Shown: positions 17,132-26,118, numbered from the stretch's first letter. The stretch is DNA of 64,000 nt from Streptomyces puniciscabiei (GCF_006715785.1 NZ_VFNX01000001.1:1750501-1814500), one strand, 5' to 3'. Program-made: numbers and translations. The notes: a model not told the origin generated them from the sequence alone.

Positions 17132-18019
17132 CTACTTCGCGGCACCGGCCGTCAGGCCGGCGACGATGCGGCGCTGGAAGAGCAGCACCATGACCACCAG
17201 CGGGATCGTGACGAGGACGCCCGCGGCCATCTGGCTGCCGAACGGGGTCTCGTACGTCGTGGCGCCAGTGAACTTGGAGATGGCGACCGGTGCGGTCTGC
17301 ATCTCCGGCCGGTTGGTCATCGACAGCGCGATGAGGAACTCGTTCCAGGCGGCGATGAACGTGATGATCGCGGTGGTGAAGATGCCCGGCGCGGCCAGCG
17401 GGATGATGACCTTGCGGAAGGCCTGTCCGCGGGTGCAGCCGTCGACCATGGCGGCGTGCTCCAGCTCGTCCGGCATCTGCCGGAAGAACGTGGTCAGGTT
17501 CCACACCGCTAGCGGCAGCGCGAAGGACATGCTCGGCACGATCATGGACTGGTAGGTGTTGATCCAGCCGATGTCCGTGAACAGCTTCAGCAGCGGGACC
17601 ACGATCGACACCACCGGGAACATCGAGGTGGCGATGATGAGGGTCAGGATCAGCCGCTTGAAACGGAACTCCAGCCTCGCCATCGCGTAGGCGGTGAACG
17701 TGGCCAGCAGCAGCGCCAGCACGGTCGTGACCCCGGCCACGACGAGGCTGTTGAGCAGCGCCCGGGTGAACCCCTGGGAGGCACCGAACAGCGAGCGGTA
17801 GTTCTCGAACGACACCGGGGACGGGACGAGCGAGGTGTCGAAGATGTCGGAGGTGCGGCGCAGGCTGGAGACCAGCATCCAGTAGAACGGGGCCAGGCAG
17901 TAGGCCACCACCGCGGCGACCCCCAGGTACGGCAGCCGGCCTCGCCACTTCGCGGCGGTCGCCCCGGTCGTCCTGGTCGCCCTGGCTGTCAGGGTCGCCG
18001 TGGTCGTCGTGGTCGTCAT
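17132..18019 (-). CDS. Carbohydrate ABC transporter permease (MalG type)
   Basis: 295-aa inner-membrane permease. A Thr-rich cytoplasmic N-terminus (MTTTTTTATLTARATRTTG) precedes six predicted helices; the EAA loop that contacts the ATPase reads EHAAMVDGCTRGQAFRKVII. No ATPase gene lies in this operon, so a shared multitasking ATPase (MsiK in streptomycetes) probably energises it; that is knowledge of the group, not visible here. Its start overlaps the stop of the MalF-type gene (4 bp). Confidence 0.92.
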   Translation of the reverse strand: MTTTTTTATLTARATRTTGATAAKWRGRLPYLGVAAVVAYCLAPFYWMLVSSLRRTSDIFDTSLVPSPVSFENYRSLFGASQGFTRALLNSLVVAGVTTVLALLLATFTAYAMARLEFRFKRLILTLIIATSMFPVVSIVVPLLKLFTDIGWINTYQSMIVPSMSFALPLAVWNLTTFFRQMPDELEHAAMVDGCTRGQAFRKVIIPLAAPGIFTTAIITFIAAWNEFLIALSMTNRPEMQTAPVAISKFTGATTYETPFGSQMAAGVLVTIPLVVMVLLFQRRIVAGLTAGAAK

Positions 18020-19062
18020 GCCGTCACCTCCGCGCGGCGCGCGAACACGAACCTGCGCCCGCTCCTGCGACCGCCTCCCGTGCCGGTGCCGGTACCGCCG
18101 ACGAGATCGGCGCCCAACAGCCGTACGAAGGCGAGCGCGATGAGGAAGACGTAGAGGAAGAGCAGGACCGCGTAGGCGGAGGCCGGGCCGAAGCGGACGT
18201 TGGACGCCTCGTTCTGCGCCAGCATGGACAGCGTTTCCACCGAGTTCTTCTGCGCGCCGATCAGGATGTACGGCAGGTCGAACATCCGCAGCGCGTCCAT
18301 GCAGCGGAACAGCATCGCCACCAGCAGCGCGGGCTTCACCAGCGGCAGCGTGATGTGCCAGAACCGGCGCGGCGCGCTCGCGCCGTCGAGGCGGGCCGCC
18401 TCGTAGACCTCGTTCGGGATCACCTGCAGTCCGGCCAGGACCAGCAGCCCGATGAACGGGGCGGTCTTCCACACCTCGGCGACGATGACCGCGACCTTGG
18501 CGTGGAAGCCCTCGGTGGTCCACAGGATCTGGTGGCCGAGCAGGGCGTTGGCGATGCCGTCGCTGTTGAAGATCCACCGCCACAGCAGGCCGGAGATGGC
18601 CGTGGGCACCGCCCAGGGGACGAGGATGCTCGCCCGGACCAGGGCGCGGCCGCTGAACGCCCGGTGCATGATCAGGGCCATGGCCACGCCGATCACCGTC
18701 TCCAGAGCGACGGTGACGACGGTGAAGAAGGTGGTGTTCCAGAAGGCGTTCCAGAACCGGTCCCCGGCGGCGCCGAGGATGTCGGCGTAGTTCCTGAGCC
18801 CGACGAACGGCTCGGTGCTGCGGATGAAGCCGGTCTTCGGGTCGAGGCCCTTCGGCCCGTACAGCGACTCCCGCAGCGCCATGACCGTCGGGTAGAGCAC
18901 GACGATCGTCAGCACCAGGAGCGTCGGGGAGACCAGCAGGGCCGCCAGCCGCCCGGTGCCGGCCGTGGCGCGGGTGCGGGACCGCCGGCCCTTCACCGGT
19001 GTGCGGGGCGGCCGGCGGGACCCGGGGGTGGCGGGCCCGGGCGGGATCCGGGTGTCGGTCAT
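18016..19062 (-). CDS. Carbohydrate ABC transporter permease (MalF type)
   Basis: 348-aa permease with a basic, Pro/Arg-rich N-terminal tail (~45 residues), six helices and the EAA loop YEAARLDGASAPRRFWHITL. It lies 11 bp after the lipoprotein gene and overlaps the second permease gene by 4 bp. The ATG at 19062 marks the start; the longer open frame upstream runs antisense-like through the lipoprotein gene and is not coding. Confidence 0.92.
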   Translation of the reverse strand: MTDTRIPPGPATPGSRRPPRTPVKGRRSRTRATAGTGRLAALLVSPTLLVLTIVVLYPTVMALRESLYGPKGLDPKTGFIRSTEPFVGLRNYADILGAAGDRFWNAFWNTTFFTVVTVALETVIGVAMALIMHRAFSGRALVRASILVPWAVPTAISGLLWRWIFNSDGIANALLGHQILWTTEGFHAKVAVIVAEVWKTAPFIGLLVLAGLQVIPNEVYEAARLDGASAPRRFWHITLPLVKPALLVAMLFRCMDALRMFDLPYILIGAQKNSVETLSMLAQNEASNVRFGPASAYAVLLFLYVFLIALAFVRLLGADLVGGTGTGTGGGRRSGRRFVFARRAEVTA

Positions 19063-19073
19063 GGCCGCGCCCC

Positions 19074-20372
19074 TCACTGCGCCGTGGCCTTCTGCAGCTC
19101 CCGCTGCAGGTCCTTCAGCGCCTGTGCGCTGCTCTTGGTGCCGGTCAGGGCGGCGTACGCCTCCTGCTGGACCGCCGAGGTCACATCGCCGTAGCTCACC
19201 ACCCGCGGGCGCGGTACGGCGCGCAGGATCGACTGCTTGAGGACCGGAAGGTACGGGTACTGCCCGGCCAGTGCCGCGTCGTCGTACAGGTCGGCGTAGG
19301 GCGGGGCGAGGGAGGCCTTCTCCAGGAAGGTCTTCGCGGTCGTCTCGCTGCTGTAGAACTTCATGAAGTCCAGCGCCGTCGCCTTGTTCTTCGCGAAGGA
19401 GGACAGGGCCAGGTTGTGGCCGCCCAGGCTGGAGGAGCCGGGCCCGTTCAGGCCGGGCAGCGGCGCGACGGCGTACTTGCCGGCCACCTTGCTCTTGCCG
19501 GCGAGCGCGTACATGTACGGCCAGTTGCGCAGGAAGACCAGCTTGCCGGCCTGGAACGCCTGCCGGCCGTCCTCCTCCTGGTAGGTAATGGCCTCCTTGG
19601 GGATCGTTCCGTCCTTGAACGAGCCGGCGAGGAAGTCCAGTCCCTTCCGCGCCGCCGGGGTGTCCACGTTCGGCTTGCCGTTCGCGTCCGTCACGACACC
19701 GCCCGCGGAGTTCACGGCCTCGGAGAAGTTCACCGTCAGGCCCTCGTACTTCTGGAACTGGCCGGCGTAGCATGACATGCCCTTGGCCGCGGGCAGCTTC
19801 TCGATCTTGGCGCAGTCGGCCTTCAACTCGGCCCAGGTCGCCGGGGGTTTGCCGACCCCGGCCTGCTTCAGCAGGTCGGTGCGGTAGTACAGCAGGCCGC
19901 CGTCGGAGCTGGCCGGGGCCGCGTACAGACCGCCGCGGTACCTCGCCGTCTCCACCACCGGCTTGAGCATCCTGTCCAGCGGGAAGCTCTGCTCGGGCAG
20001 CCTGTCGATCCACTGGTGGGCGGCGAACTCCGAGGTCCACACGACGTCCAGGGACAGCACCGTGTAGGCGTCGGACTTCGTCTCCGCGTTCTGGATCATC
20101 TGCTGGCGCTGCGCGTCCGCGTCCGTGGGCAGCTGGATGAAGGTGACCTTCTCCTTGGGGTGCAGCTTGTTCCACTGGTCGAGGACCGGCTGCACGGCGC
20201 CGGTGGTGTCCTTTCCGGCCACGTAGGTGATGGGGCCGCGGCCGGTGAACGACGTGGTCCCGGCCTGTCCTGCGGAGCCGCCGTCGTCGGACGAGCCGCA
20301 GGCGGCGAGGAGGAGTCCGGCGGCGGCGAGCGCGGCCGAGCACCGAAGGGCTCTGACTGTTCTGGTCTTCAC
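19074..20372 (-). CDS. Sugar ABC transporter substrate-binding lipoprotein
   Basis: 432-aa binding protein, family SBP_bac_1. The GTG at 20372 has AGGAG 5 nt upstream and gives a clean lipoprotein signal peptide with lipobox LLLAAC (Cys25), so earlier in-frame starts are rejected. The body shows typical phrases of the maltose/trehalose/alpha-glucoside group: SSDGGLLYYRTDLLKQAG and AFQAGKLVFLRNWPYMYA. It is the first gene of the sugar operon and is transcribed divergently from the LacI gene. The neighbouring GH13 enzyme argues for an alpha-glucoside ligand. Confidence 0.92.
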   Translation of the reverse strand: MKTRTVRALRCSAALAAAGLLLAACGSSDDGGSAGQAGTTSFTGRGPITYVAGKDTTGAVQPVLDQWNKLHPKEKVTFIQLPTDADAQRQQMIQNAETKSDAYTVLSLDVVWTSEFAAHQWIDRLPEQSFPLDRMLKPVVETARYRGGLYAAPASSDGGLLYYRTDLLKQAGVGKPPATWAELKADCAKIEKLPAAKGMSCYAGQFQKYEGLTVNFSEAVNSAGGVVTDANGKPNVDTPAARKGLDFLAGSFKDGTIPKEAITYQEEDGRQAFQAGKLVFLRNWPYMYALAGKSKVAGKYAVAPLPGLNGPGSSSLGGHNLALSSFAKNKATALDFMKFYSSETTAKTFLEKASLAPPYADLYDDAALAGQYPYLPVLKQSILRAVPRPRVVSYGDVTSAVQQEAYAALTGTKSSAQALKDLQRELQKATAQ

Positions 20373-20503
20373 TGTCTCTCCTGGTCGTGCGGAACCGAAG
20401 GCGACTCTCTTGCGAGACTGCGTTGTCACGGCAACTTCTTGATCAAACACACAGGTCAAAGCAGGTGAAGTGGACCCAGAGGGAGTGGCTTTGACCCCGT
20501 CGA

Positions 20504-20517
20504 GACAACGCTTGCAC
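20504..20517. promoter_or_regulatory. Candidate LacI-family operator 1 (divergent region)
   Basis: GACAACGCTTGCAC contains a CAA-CG-C-TTG near-palindrome with the CG-centred core usual for LacI-family sites. It lies between the divergent sugar operon (start 20372) and the LacI gene (start 20648). No consensus for this regulator was available, so the call rests on symmetry and position. Confidence 0.45.
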
Positions 20518-20588
20518 GCTAGGAGCGGGGTAACCGGAAGTCAATGCGTTACTTCTGGGTAATGAGAGGGGAGCGGGGCACGGGAACC

Positions 20589-20604
20589 GTGAAAGCGCTG
20601 TCAC
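20589..20604. promoter_or_regulatory. Candidate LacI-family operator 2
   Basis: GTGAAAGCGCTGTCAC is a near-perfect palindrome around AGCGCT, close to the general LacI-type operator GAAAGCGCTTTC. It sits 43 bp before the LacI start codon, suited to autoregulation. Confidence 0.5.
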
Positions 20605-20647
20605 GTGGGGCCTCGACGCAGGGCCCTTCTGTGCTACCGTCCGGCAC

Positions 20648-21709
20648 ATGCCACCAGCTCAGCGACACCCCACGATGGCTGACGTCGCCGAACGGGCCGG
20701 GGTATCCGCCTCCACCGTCTCGCGAACCCTGCGCGGACTGACCACCGTCTCGCCGGAGGTGCGCGCCCGGGTCGAACAGGCCGCCCGCGAACTGGACTTC
20801 GCCGTCTCACGGCAGGCCGCGAGCCTGGTCACGGGCAGGACAGGGACCGTGGCCGTGCTCGTCCCCACGCTCAACGCGTGGTTCATGGGCTCGGCCCTCT
20901 CCAGCCTGGGCCCGCTGCTGCGGGCGGCGGGCATGGAGCTGACCGTCTATGTGATCCCCGATCTCGCCGAGCGCACCTCGTTCTTCGACCGGCTGCCCGC
21001 CCGCCGGAACGCCGACGCGCTGCTGGTCTTCTCCTTCGACCTCACCGAGGAGGAGACCGACCGGCTGGACAGCCTCGGCATGCCGGTCATCTATGTCAGC
21101 CAGCACGTCGACGGCCGCCCCAGCGTCTACGTCGACGACGTGGCCGGCGCCCTGCACGGCACCCGGCACCTGCTCAACCTCGGCCACCGCCGGATCGCCT
21201 TCATCAAGACGGTGGGCGCGAGCGGCTTCTCGTTCAGCTCCAACGAGCGGCTGCTCGGCTACCAGCAGGCGCTCGCCGAAGCGGGCGTCCCGCTCGACGA
21301 CGAGCTGGTGGCCGCCCTGCCGGTCGGCGACAAACGCGCCACCGTCGAAGCGCTCGGCAGGCTGCTGAGCCTGCGCGAGCCGCCCACCGCCGTCTTCGCC
21401 GAACAGGACGAGGTCGCCGTCGCCGTCATCCGGGCCCTGCGCCGGACGCGGATCGAGGTGCCCGAGCAGATGTCCGTCCTGGGCTTCGACGACCAGCCGG
21501 TGGCCGACCTGTTCGACCTGTCCACCATCGCCCAGTCACCCTCGGACATCGGCCGCGAGGCCGGCCGGCTGGCCCTGAAGCTCATCGACGACTCCGAGTC
21601 GGACCACAGGCAGCACATCGTGCTGCCCACGCATCTGATCCCGCGGGCCACCACCGCGCCCCTTCCCGCAGGGGAGCGGGAGACGGACAGCGGATCCACG
21701 CGCGCCTGA
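20648..21709 (+). CDS. LacI-family regulator of the adjacent alpha-glucoside operon
   Basis: 353-aa repressor-type protein. The LacI helix-turn-helix is TMADVAERAGVSASTVSRTL, followed by the hinge AARELDFAVSRQAASLV. The ligand/dimer domain follows (GYQQALAEAGVPLDDELV; SVLGFDDQPVADLF). The ATG at 20648 gives nine residues before the usual MADVAERAG start at 20675, which is a second candidate. It faces away from the sugar operon with two operator-like palindromes between them. The effector is presumably an alpha-glucoside (inference). Confidence 0.92.
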   Translation: MPPAQRHPTMADVAERAGVSASTVSRTLRGLTTVSPEVRARVEQAARELDFAVSRQAASLVTGRTGTVAVLVPTLNAWFMGSALSSLGPLLRAAGMELTVYVIPDLAERTSFFDRLPARRNADALLVFSFDLTEEETDRLDSLGMPVIYVSQHVDGRPSVYVDDVAGALHGTRHLLNLGHRRIAFIKTVGASGFSFSSNERLLGYQQALAEAGVPLDDELVAALPVGDKRATVEALGRLLSLREPPTAVFAEQDEVAVAVIRALRRTRIEVPEQMSVLGFDDQPVADLFDLSTIAQSPSDIGREAGRLALKLIDDSESDHRQHIVLPTHLIPRATTAPLPAGERETDSGSTRA

Positions 21710-21724
21710 GGTTCCCGTGCCACG

Positions 21725-21767
21725 CGGCAGGGGCCCGGTCGGTTTCCCCTCGACCGGGCCCCTGCCG
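21725..21767. terminator. Bidirectional terminator between the LacI gene and the phosphate transport genes
   Basis: Perfect 17-bp stem (CGGCAGGGGCCCGGTCG and its complement) around a 9-nt loop at 21742-21750. It is placed between two convergent transcription units, 15 bp on each side. Confidence 0.85.
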
Positions 21768-21782
21768 TCGGCGCATCCGCCG

Positions 21783-22007
21783 TCAGTGGAACTGCGGCAC
21801 GATCAGATGGATCCCGTACGCGACCACCGCCGCGCAGGCGAGAAAGCACAGGCCGGCCGCGGCGCGGCCCGCGGTGGCGGACCCGGTACGGCCGGACTCC
21901 GCCCGGGACAGGCCCAGGACGCCGAAGCTGAAGACGACGACCACGGCGACCGTGACACCGAGGCTGACCGCGGCGACCTTGCCGAGGGCGGACCAGTCGA
22001 CATGCAT
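21783..22007 (-). CDS. Small membrane protein linked to the phosphate transporter
   Basis: 74-aa protein with two predicted transmembrane helices (VAAVSLGVTVAVVVVFSFGV and AGLCFLACAAVVAYGIHLIV) separated by a short basic loop. It follows the PiT transporter gene by 16 bp on the same strand and is probably co-transcribed. I do not recognise a characterised family; a role in transporter stability or regulation would be a guess. Confidence 0.75.
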   Translation of the reverse strand: MHVDWSALGKVAAVSLGVTVAVVVVFSFGVLGLSRAESGRTGSATAGRAAAGLCFLACAAVVAYGIHLIVPQFH

Positions 22008-22023
22008 GGGGGCTCCCGGAGGT

Positions 22024-23178
22024 TCAGGCGGCCGTACCGACGCGCGGCCGGGCCGCGGTGCGGAGGGTGACCTCGTGGTGGTCGTTGACGTTGTCGGCGC
22101 GCACCGGGTTACGGCGCGACGCGGCGACGATGGCGGTGGCGAGGGCCAGGGCGACCAGGGCGATGACCGCCGTACCGAGGTTGCCGCCGTGCTTGACCAC
22201 GCTGGCCGCGAGGCCGCCGACCAGGGCGGCGGCGGGCAGGGTGATCAGCCAGGCCAGCACCATGCGGCCGGCCACGCCCCAGCGGACCTCCGCGAGCCGG
22301 CGGCCGAGACCGGCGCCCAGGATGCTGCCCGAGGCGACCTGGGTCGTGGACAGGGCGAAGCCGAGGTGGGCGGAGGTGAGGATCACGGTCGTGGAGGCCG
22401 TCTCGGCGGCGAAGCCCTGCGGCGACTGGATCTCCGCCAGCCCCTTGCCCATGGTGCGGATGATCCGCCAGCCGCCCAGATAGGTGCCGAGGCCGATGGC
22501 CAGACCGGCCGCGGCGATCACCCACACCGGCGGGCCGGCGTCGCGTCCGAGCGCGCCCGCCGAGATCAGGGTCAGGGTGATGACGCCCATGGTCTTCTGG
22601 GCGTCATTGGTGCCGTGCGCGAGGGAGACCAGGGAGGCGGAGGCGATCTGGCCGAGGCGGAAGCCCTTGGTCACCGAGTCCTGGCGGGCGCGGGCGGAGA
22701 GCCGGTAGGCGAGGTAGGTGGCGACCAGGGCGGCCAGGCCGGCCACCACCGGCGAGGCCACGGCCGGGATCAGCACCTTGTCGGCGACCTTGTCGAAGTG
22801 CACGCCGTGGGAGCCCGCACCCACCCAGACCGCGCCGATCAGGCCGCCGAAGAGGGCGTGGGAGGAGCTGGAGGGCAGTCCGGCGAGCCAGGTCACCAGG
22901 TTCCACAGGATCGCGCCGACCAGCCCCGCGAAGATCATCGCCGGGCTGACCAGCGTGTCGTCGACGATCCCGCCGGAGATCGTCCTGGCGACCTCGGTGG
23001 ACAGAAAGGCGCCGACGATGTTCAGGATCCCGCTGACCAGCACCGCGGTGCGCGGCCCCAGAGCGCCGGTGGCGATGGAGGTCGCCATCGCGTTGGCGGT
23101 GTCGTGGAACCCGTTCGTGAAGTCGAACGCCAGTGCCGTGACGATGACGACCGCCACGAGGAACGTGATGTGGTCCAT
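22024..23178 (-). CDS. PiT-family inorganic phosphate transporter
   Basis: 384-aa low-affinity phosphate transporter. Both halves of the PiT signature are present: DFTNGFHDTANAMATSIATG near the N-terminus and SLAHGTNDAQKTMGVITL in the second half. About ten helices are predicted with a cytoplasmic loop in the middle. The ATG at 23178 is chosen; the longer open frame upstream overlaps the divergent AraC-like gene and has no membrane character. PiT proteins co-transport metal-phosphate with protons. Confidence 0.93.
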   Translation of the reverse strand: MDHITFLVAVVIVTALAFDFTNGFHDTANAMATSIATGALGPRTAVLVSGILNIVGAFLSTEVARTISGGIVDDTLVSPAMIFAGLVGAILWNLVTWLAGLPSSSSHALFGGLIGAVWVGAGSHGVHFDKVADKVLIPAVASPVVAGLAALVATYLAYRLSARARQDSVTKGFRLGQIASASLVSLAHGTNDAQKTMGVITLTLISAGALGRDAGPPVWVIAAAGLAIGLGTYLGGWRIIRTMGKGLAEIQSPQGFAAETASTTVILTSAHLGFALSTTQVASGSILGAGLGRRLAEVRWGVAGRMVLAWLITLPAAALVGGLAASVVKHGGNLGTAVIALVALALATAIVAASRRNPVRADNVNDHHEVTLRTAARPRVGTAA

Positions 23179-23313
23179 CCCCTCAGGCAAGCAAGGGCGG
23201 GCCAATGAGCGGAGAACTGGAGGCGAACGGCGTGCCGAAAATGGGGGAGTCTGTTGTGCAGCCCTGTGCGGATCCGTTCGGTCTCTCCGGGTGTCAGTGC
23301 CCTGTGCCAAGCT

Positions 23314-23724
23314 GTGGACGTGACCCTGGAGGACCTCAGACGGCTGCGCCGGGTGCGCGACCGCATGGACCGTGAGTACGCCGAGCCGCTCGACATGTCC
23401 GAGCTGGCCCGGGGTGCCCATATGTCGCCGGGCCACTTCCAGCGCAGCTTCCGCAAGGCCTTCGGCGAGACGCCGTACAGCTATCTGATGACCCGCAGGA
23501 TCGAGCGGGCCAAGGCGCTGCTGCGCCGGGGCGACCTCACCGTGACCGAGGTGTGCCTCGCCGTGGGCTGTACGTCCCTCGGCTCCTTCAGCTCCCGCTT
23601 CACCGAGCTGGTCGGGGAGACACCGAGCGCCTACCGCTCCCGCTCGCACGAGGAGAGCGCGGTGATCCCGTCCTGCGTGGCCCGCACCTTCACCCGCCCC
23701 CACCGCCGCCCGTACGCACCGTGA
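23314..23724 (+). CDS. AraC-family helix-turn-helix regulator (single-domain)
   Basis: About 136 aa; a stand-alone AraC/XylS DNA-binding domain with no effector domain. The two helix-turn-helix elements are visible: LDMSELARGAHMSPGHFQRS and VTEVCLAVGCTSLGSFSSRF, plus the family closing phrase LVGETPSAYR. The start is uncertain between GTG 23314, GTG 23320 and an upstream ATG at 23254. The VOC-fold gene 62 bp downstream on the same strand is a common partner of this regulator type. Confidence 0.82.
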   Translation: MDVTLEDLRRLRRVRDRMDREYAEPLDMSELARGAHMSPGHFQRSFRKAFGETPYSYLMTRRIERAKALLRRGDLTVTEVCLAVGCTSLGSFSSRFTELVGETPSAYRSRSHEESAVIPSCVARTFTRPHRRPYAP

Positions 23725-23785
23725 CCGGCCCGTCCGCCCGGTCGGCTCGCGCGCGTCCAGGGCCGGATGGGCCTAGCGTGAGCGC

Positions 23786-24202
23786 ATGGACGTGAAACTC
23801 AAGCAGTGCTTCATCGCCGTGGACGACCATGACAAGGCGCTCGCCTTCTACCGGGACGTGCTCGGGCTGGAGGTCCGCAACGACGTGGGCTTCGAGGGCA
23901 TGCGCTGGGTGACGCTCGGCTCGCCGCTGCAGCCGGACGTCGAGATCGTGCTGGAGCCGCCGGGCGCGAACCCGGACGCCTCCCCCGCCGACCGGCAGGC
24001 GCTCGCGGAGCTGCTCGCCAAGGGCATGCTGCGGGGTGTCATCTTCACGACCGAGGACTGCGACGCGCTGTACGAGCGGGTGCGGGCGGCCGGCGCCGAT
24101 GTGCTCCAGGAGCCGACGGACCAGCCCTACGGGGTGCGCGACTGCGCCTTCCGGGACCCGGCGGGCAACCAGCTGCGCTTCCTCCAGCGGCCCGCGGAAT
24201 GA
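23786..24202 (+). CDS. VOC-family (glyoxalase/bleomycin-resistance fold) protein
   Basis: 138-aa single VOC domain. The first beta-alpha-beta unit reads KQCFIAVDDHDKALAFYRDV and the last strands give DCAFRDPAGNQLRFLQRP, the usual DPxGNxL element. A metal-ligand Glu is plausible in the VEIVLEPPG strand. It follows an AraC-type regulator. Many relatives bind or modify small metabolites; no specific reaction can be assigned. Confidence 0.85.
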   Translation: MDVKLKQCFIAVDDHDKALAFYRDVLGLEVRNDVGFEGMRWVTLGSPLQPDVEIVLEPPGANPDASPADRQALAELLAKGMLRGVIFTTEDCDALYERVRAAGADVLQEPTDQPYGVRDCAFRDPAGNQLRFLQRPAE

Positions 24203-24257
24203 ACGGCCCGCGTGAATTCCCCCGCCTGGAGGCGGAGTTCACACCTACACTCCCCAC

Positions 24258-25007
24258 GTGATCATTCGCTGGACCTACGCCTTCGTCGACCGGCCCGCCG
24301 GCCGGCTGCCCGAGGCCCGCGCCTTCTGGACCGCCGTCACCGGCACCCGGGCGTCCCTGCCGCGTGGTGAGCGGGACGAGTTCATGACCCTGCTGCCCGA
24401 GGGGGCGGCCGGGACGGACGCGTGCGTGAAGCTCCAGGGCGTCACCGAGGGCGACGGCGGCGCCCACCTCGACCTCTGCGCCGGGGACGTCCGGGAGCTG
24501 ATCAAAGCGGCCCTCGAAGTCGGTGCGAGGCTGGTCGCGGACCACGGCGAGTGGGCCGTACTGCGCTCCCCGGCCGGGCAGTTGTTCTGTGCCGTGCCCT
24601 GGCACGGGGAGTCGGTACGGCCGCCGGTGGTGGCCGGCAGCCGGCTGGACCAGGTGTGCCTGGACCTCCCGCCGTCGGTGTACGCCGCCGAGTCGGACTT
24701 CTGGGCCGGCCTCACCGGCTGGGAGCGGCTGAAGGGCTCCCGGCCGGAGTTCGAGGTGCTCAAGCCGCCGGCGGGGCTGCCCGTCCGGATCCTGCTCCAG
24801 CGGCTCGACGACGAGCGCCCCGCCTCCGCCCACCTCGACCTGGCCTGCGCGGACATCGCCGCCGTCCGCGCCCGGCACGAGGAACACGGCGCCGCCCGGG
24901 TGAGCGAGGGCCCGCACTGGACCGTGATGCGCGATCCGGCGGGCGGCGTCTACTGCCTCACCGGCCGCGACCCGGAGACCGGCGGCCTGCCGGAGGCCGG
25001 ACGGTGA
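24258..25007 (+). CDS. Two-domain VOC-family protein
   Basis: 249 aa with two tandem glyoxalase-like domains (about 1-120 and 125-245). Each ends with a similar strand phrase: AVLRSPAGQLFCAVPWHG and TVMRDPAGGVYCLTGRDP. This is the Glyoxalase_6-type duplicate common in actinomycetes. GTG start at 24258, 55 bp after the previous VOC gene. The substrate is unknown. Confidence 0.82.
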   Translation: MIIRWTYAFVDRPAGRLPEARAFWTAVTGTRASLPRGERDEFMTLLPEGAAGTDACVKLQGVTEGDGGAHLDLCAGDVRELIKAALEVGARLVADHGEWAVLRSPAGQLFCAVPWHGESVRPPVVAGSRLDQVCLDLPPSVYAAESDFWAGLTGWERLKGSRPEFEVLKPPAGLPVRILLQRLDDERPASAHLDLACADIAAVRARHEEHGAARVSEGPHWTVMRDPAGGVYCLTGRDPETGGLPEAGR

Positions 25008-25322
25008 GCCGCGCGACGGATGCCGGTCAGCGATCCGCCGCCGCGTAGAGGCAGACGACCCCGATGCGCGGGGAGGCCTCGGCCGGATCCGCCGGCGGAC
25101 TCGGCGGGCAGCCGGCGGTCGTCGCCCGCCGGCTGCGGCCGCGGGCGCCGCGCACCCGGTGACGGACCGGCCCCGTGCCCGTCGTCCCGGACCTACGGCC
25201 CCGGGGGCCGGTCGCCCCCCCCCCGGAGTCCGAGGGTGAGTCCCGCCCCCACGGCCACGGTGACCGCCCAGACCGTCACCGCCCACCGCCACCACCGGCG
25301 GCGAGGTGTTCCCCCTGCCCGG
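25008..25322. other. Intergenic stretch with a ten-C run and a possible small membrane ORF
   Basis: No convincing gene fills these 315 bp. There is a homopolymer of ten C at 25215-25224, a likely place for sequencing or replication slippage. On the minus strand a frame ending at 25193 contains a single hydrophobic helix (WWRWAVTVWAVTVAVGAGL) after a basic patch; its possible ATG lies inside the 3' end of the DUF952 gene, so a ~50-residue membrane peptide is conceivable but unproven. Confidence 0.4.
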
Positions 25323-25655
25323 TCACTCCCAGGGCTCGACATCCACCACCGCGTCGGCCGGCACCGGCCCGTACACATGCGGGAACTCCTCCCCGCCGGG
25401 CTCCATGGCCTCGTACTTCACCGGCGCGCCGACCAGGGCCGGGTCCACGACCAGCACGACCAGTTCGTCCGGGCCGTCGTAGTCGCCGTAGAGGAACTCG
25501 GCGATGCGCGGGAGCTGTTCGCGGGTGGAGAAGTGGATGAAGCCCTCCTCCTGCAGGGTGCGGCCACGGGTCGACACCTCATAGGTGCCGCGCTCGCGCG
25601 CCGCCTCCCACAGGGAGCGCTCGGTGATGTGGACGATGTGCGGAGGTTTCGGCAT
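25323..25655 (-). CDS. DUF952 domain protein
   Basis: 110 aa, the length of the DUF952 family (related to the C-terminal region of some protein-kinase-like or glutathione S-transferase proteins). Typical phrases are IVHITERSLWEAARERGTYE, EEGFIHFSTREQLPRIAEFL and the closing FPHVYGPVPADAVV. No function is established for the family. Transcribed away from the VOC genes and followed in the same direction by no close partner. Confidence 0.82.
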   Translation of the reverse strand: MPKPPHIVHITERSLWEAARERGTYEVSTRGRTLQEEGFIHFSTREQLPRIAEFLYGDYDGPDELVVLVVDPALVGAPVKYEAMEPGGEEFPHVYGPVPADAVVDVEPWE

Positions 25656-25695
25656 GCGGCCACGCTACGGTCTCGGCCGGGCCGCGCGCGTCTGC

Positions 25696-26118
25696 TTATC
25701 CGGCGCCGATGTCGTCGGCGGCGTCCATGACGGGCCGGATCACCACGGGGTAGTCGGTCAGGCCCTCGGGACCGGGGCAGCGGGTGACGCGTTCGGCGAT
25801 CTCGGTGACCCGGGCCAGGCTCGCGCACTCCAGCAGCCAGTAGCCGACGATCACCTCCTGGGTCTCGCCGTACGGGCCGTCGGTGATCACCGTTCCGCCG
25901 TCCTCGCCGCGGGCGACCAGCCGGGTCCGGGCGGGCTCCGCCAGGCCCTCGGCGTCGATGAGTTCGCCCGATTCGGTGAGGTCGTCGTTGAGCCAGCTCA
26001 TGTAGGCGTACATGGCCTTCAGCTGTACCTGGGTCCAGGCAGGGGCGTGCGGGGTGGCCCTGCCGCTCATCGCGTCGTAGTCCGCCTGCGTACCCTGCAC
26101 CATCACCAGGTACTTCAT
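25696..26118 (-). CDS. YCII-related (DGPF) domain protein
   Basis: 140-aa YCII-domain protein. Features are the opening MKYLVMVQGTQADYDAM, the family strand GTVITDGPYGETQEVIVGYW (DGPF/Y element) and a ferredoxin-like alternation of strands and helices. Family members are often fused to or coded beside ECF sigma factors; here the gene stands alone with the DUF952 gene 40 bp downstream. The biochemical role is unknown. Confidence 0.85.
   Translation of the reverse strand: MKYLVMVQGTQADYDAMSGRATPHAPAWTQVQLKAMYAYMSWLNDDLTESGELIDAEGLAEPARTRLVARGEDGGTVITDGPYGETQEVIVGYWLLECASLARVTEIAERVTRCPGPEGLTDYPVVIRPVMDAADDIGAG

Noticed and set aside
23179..23703. N-terminal extension of the phosphate transporter
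   Set aside because: It overlaps the divergent AraC-like gene, lacks membrane helices and precedes a well-formed PiT N-terminus at 23178.
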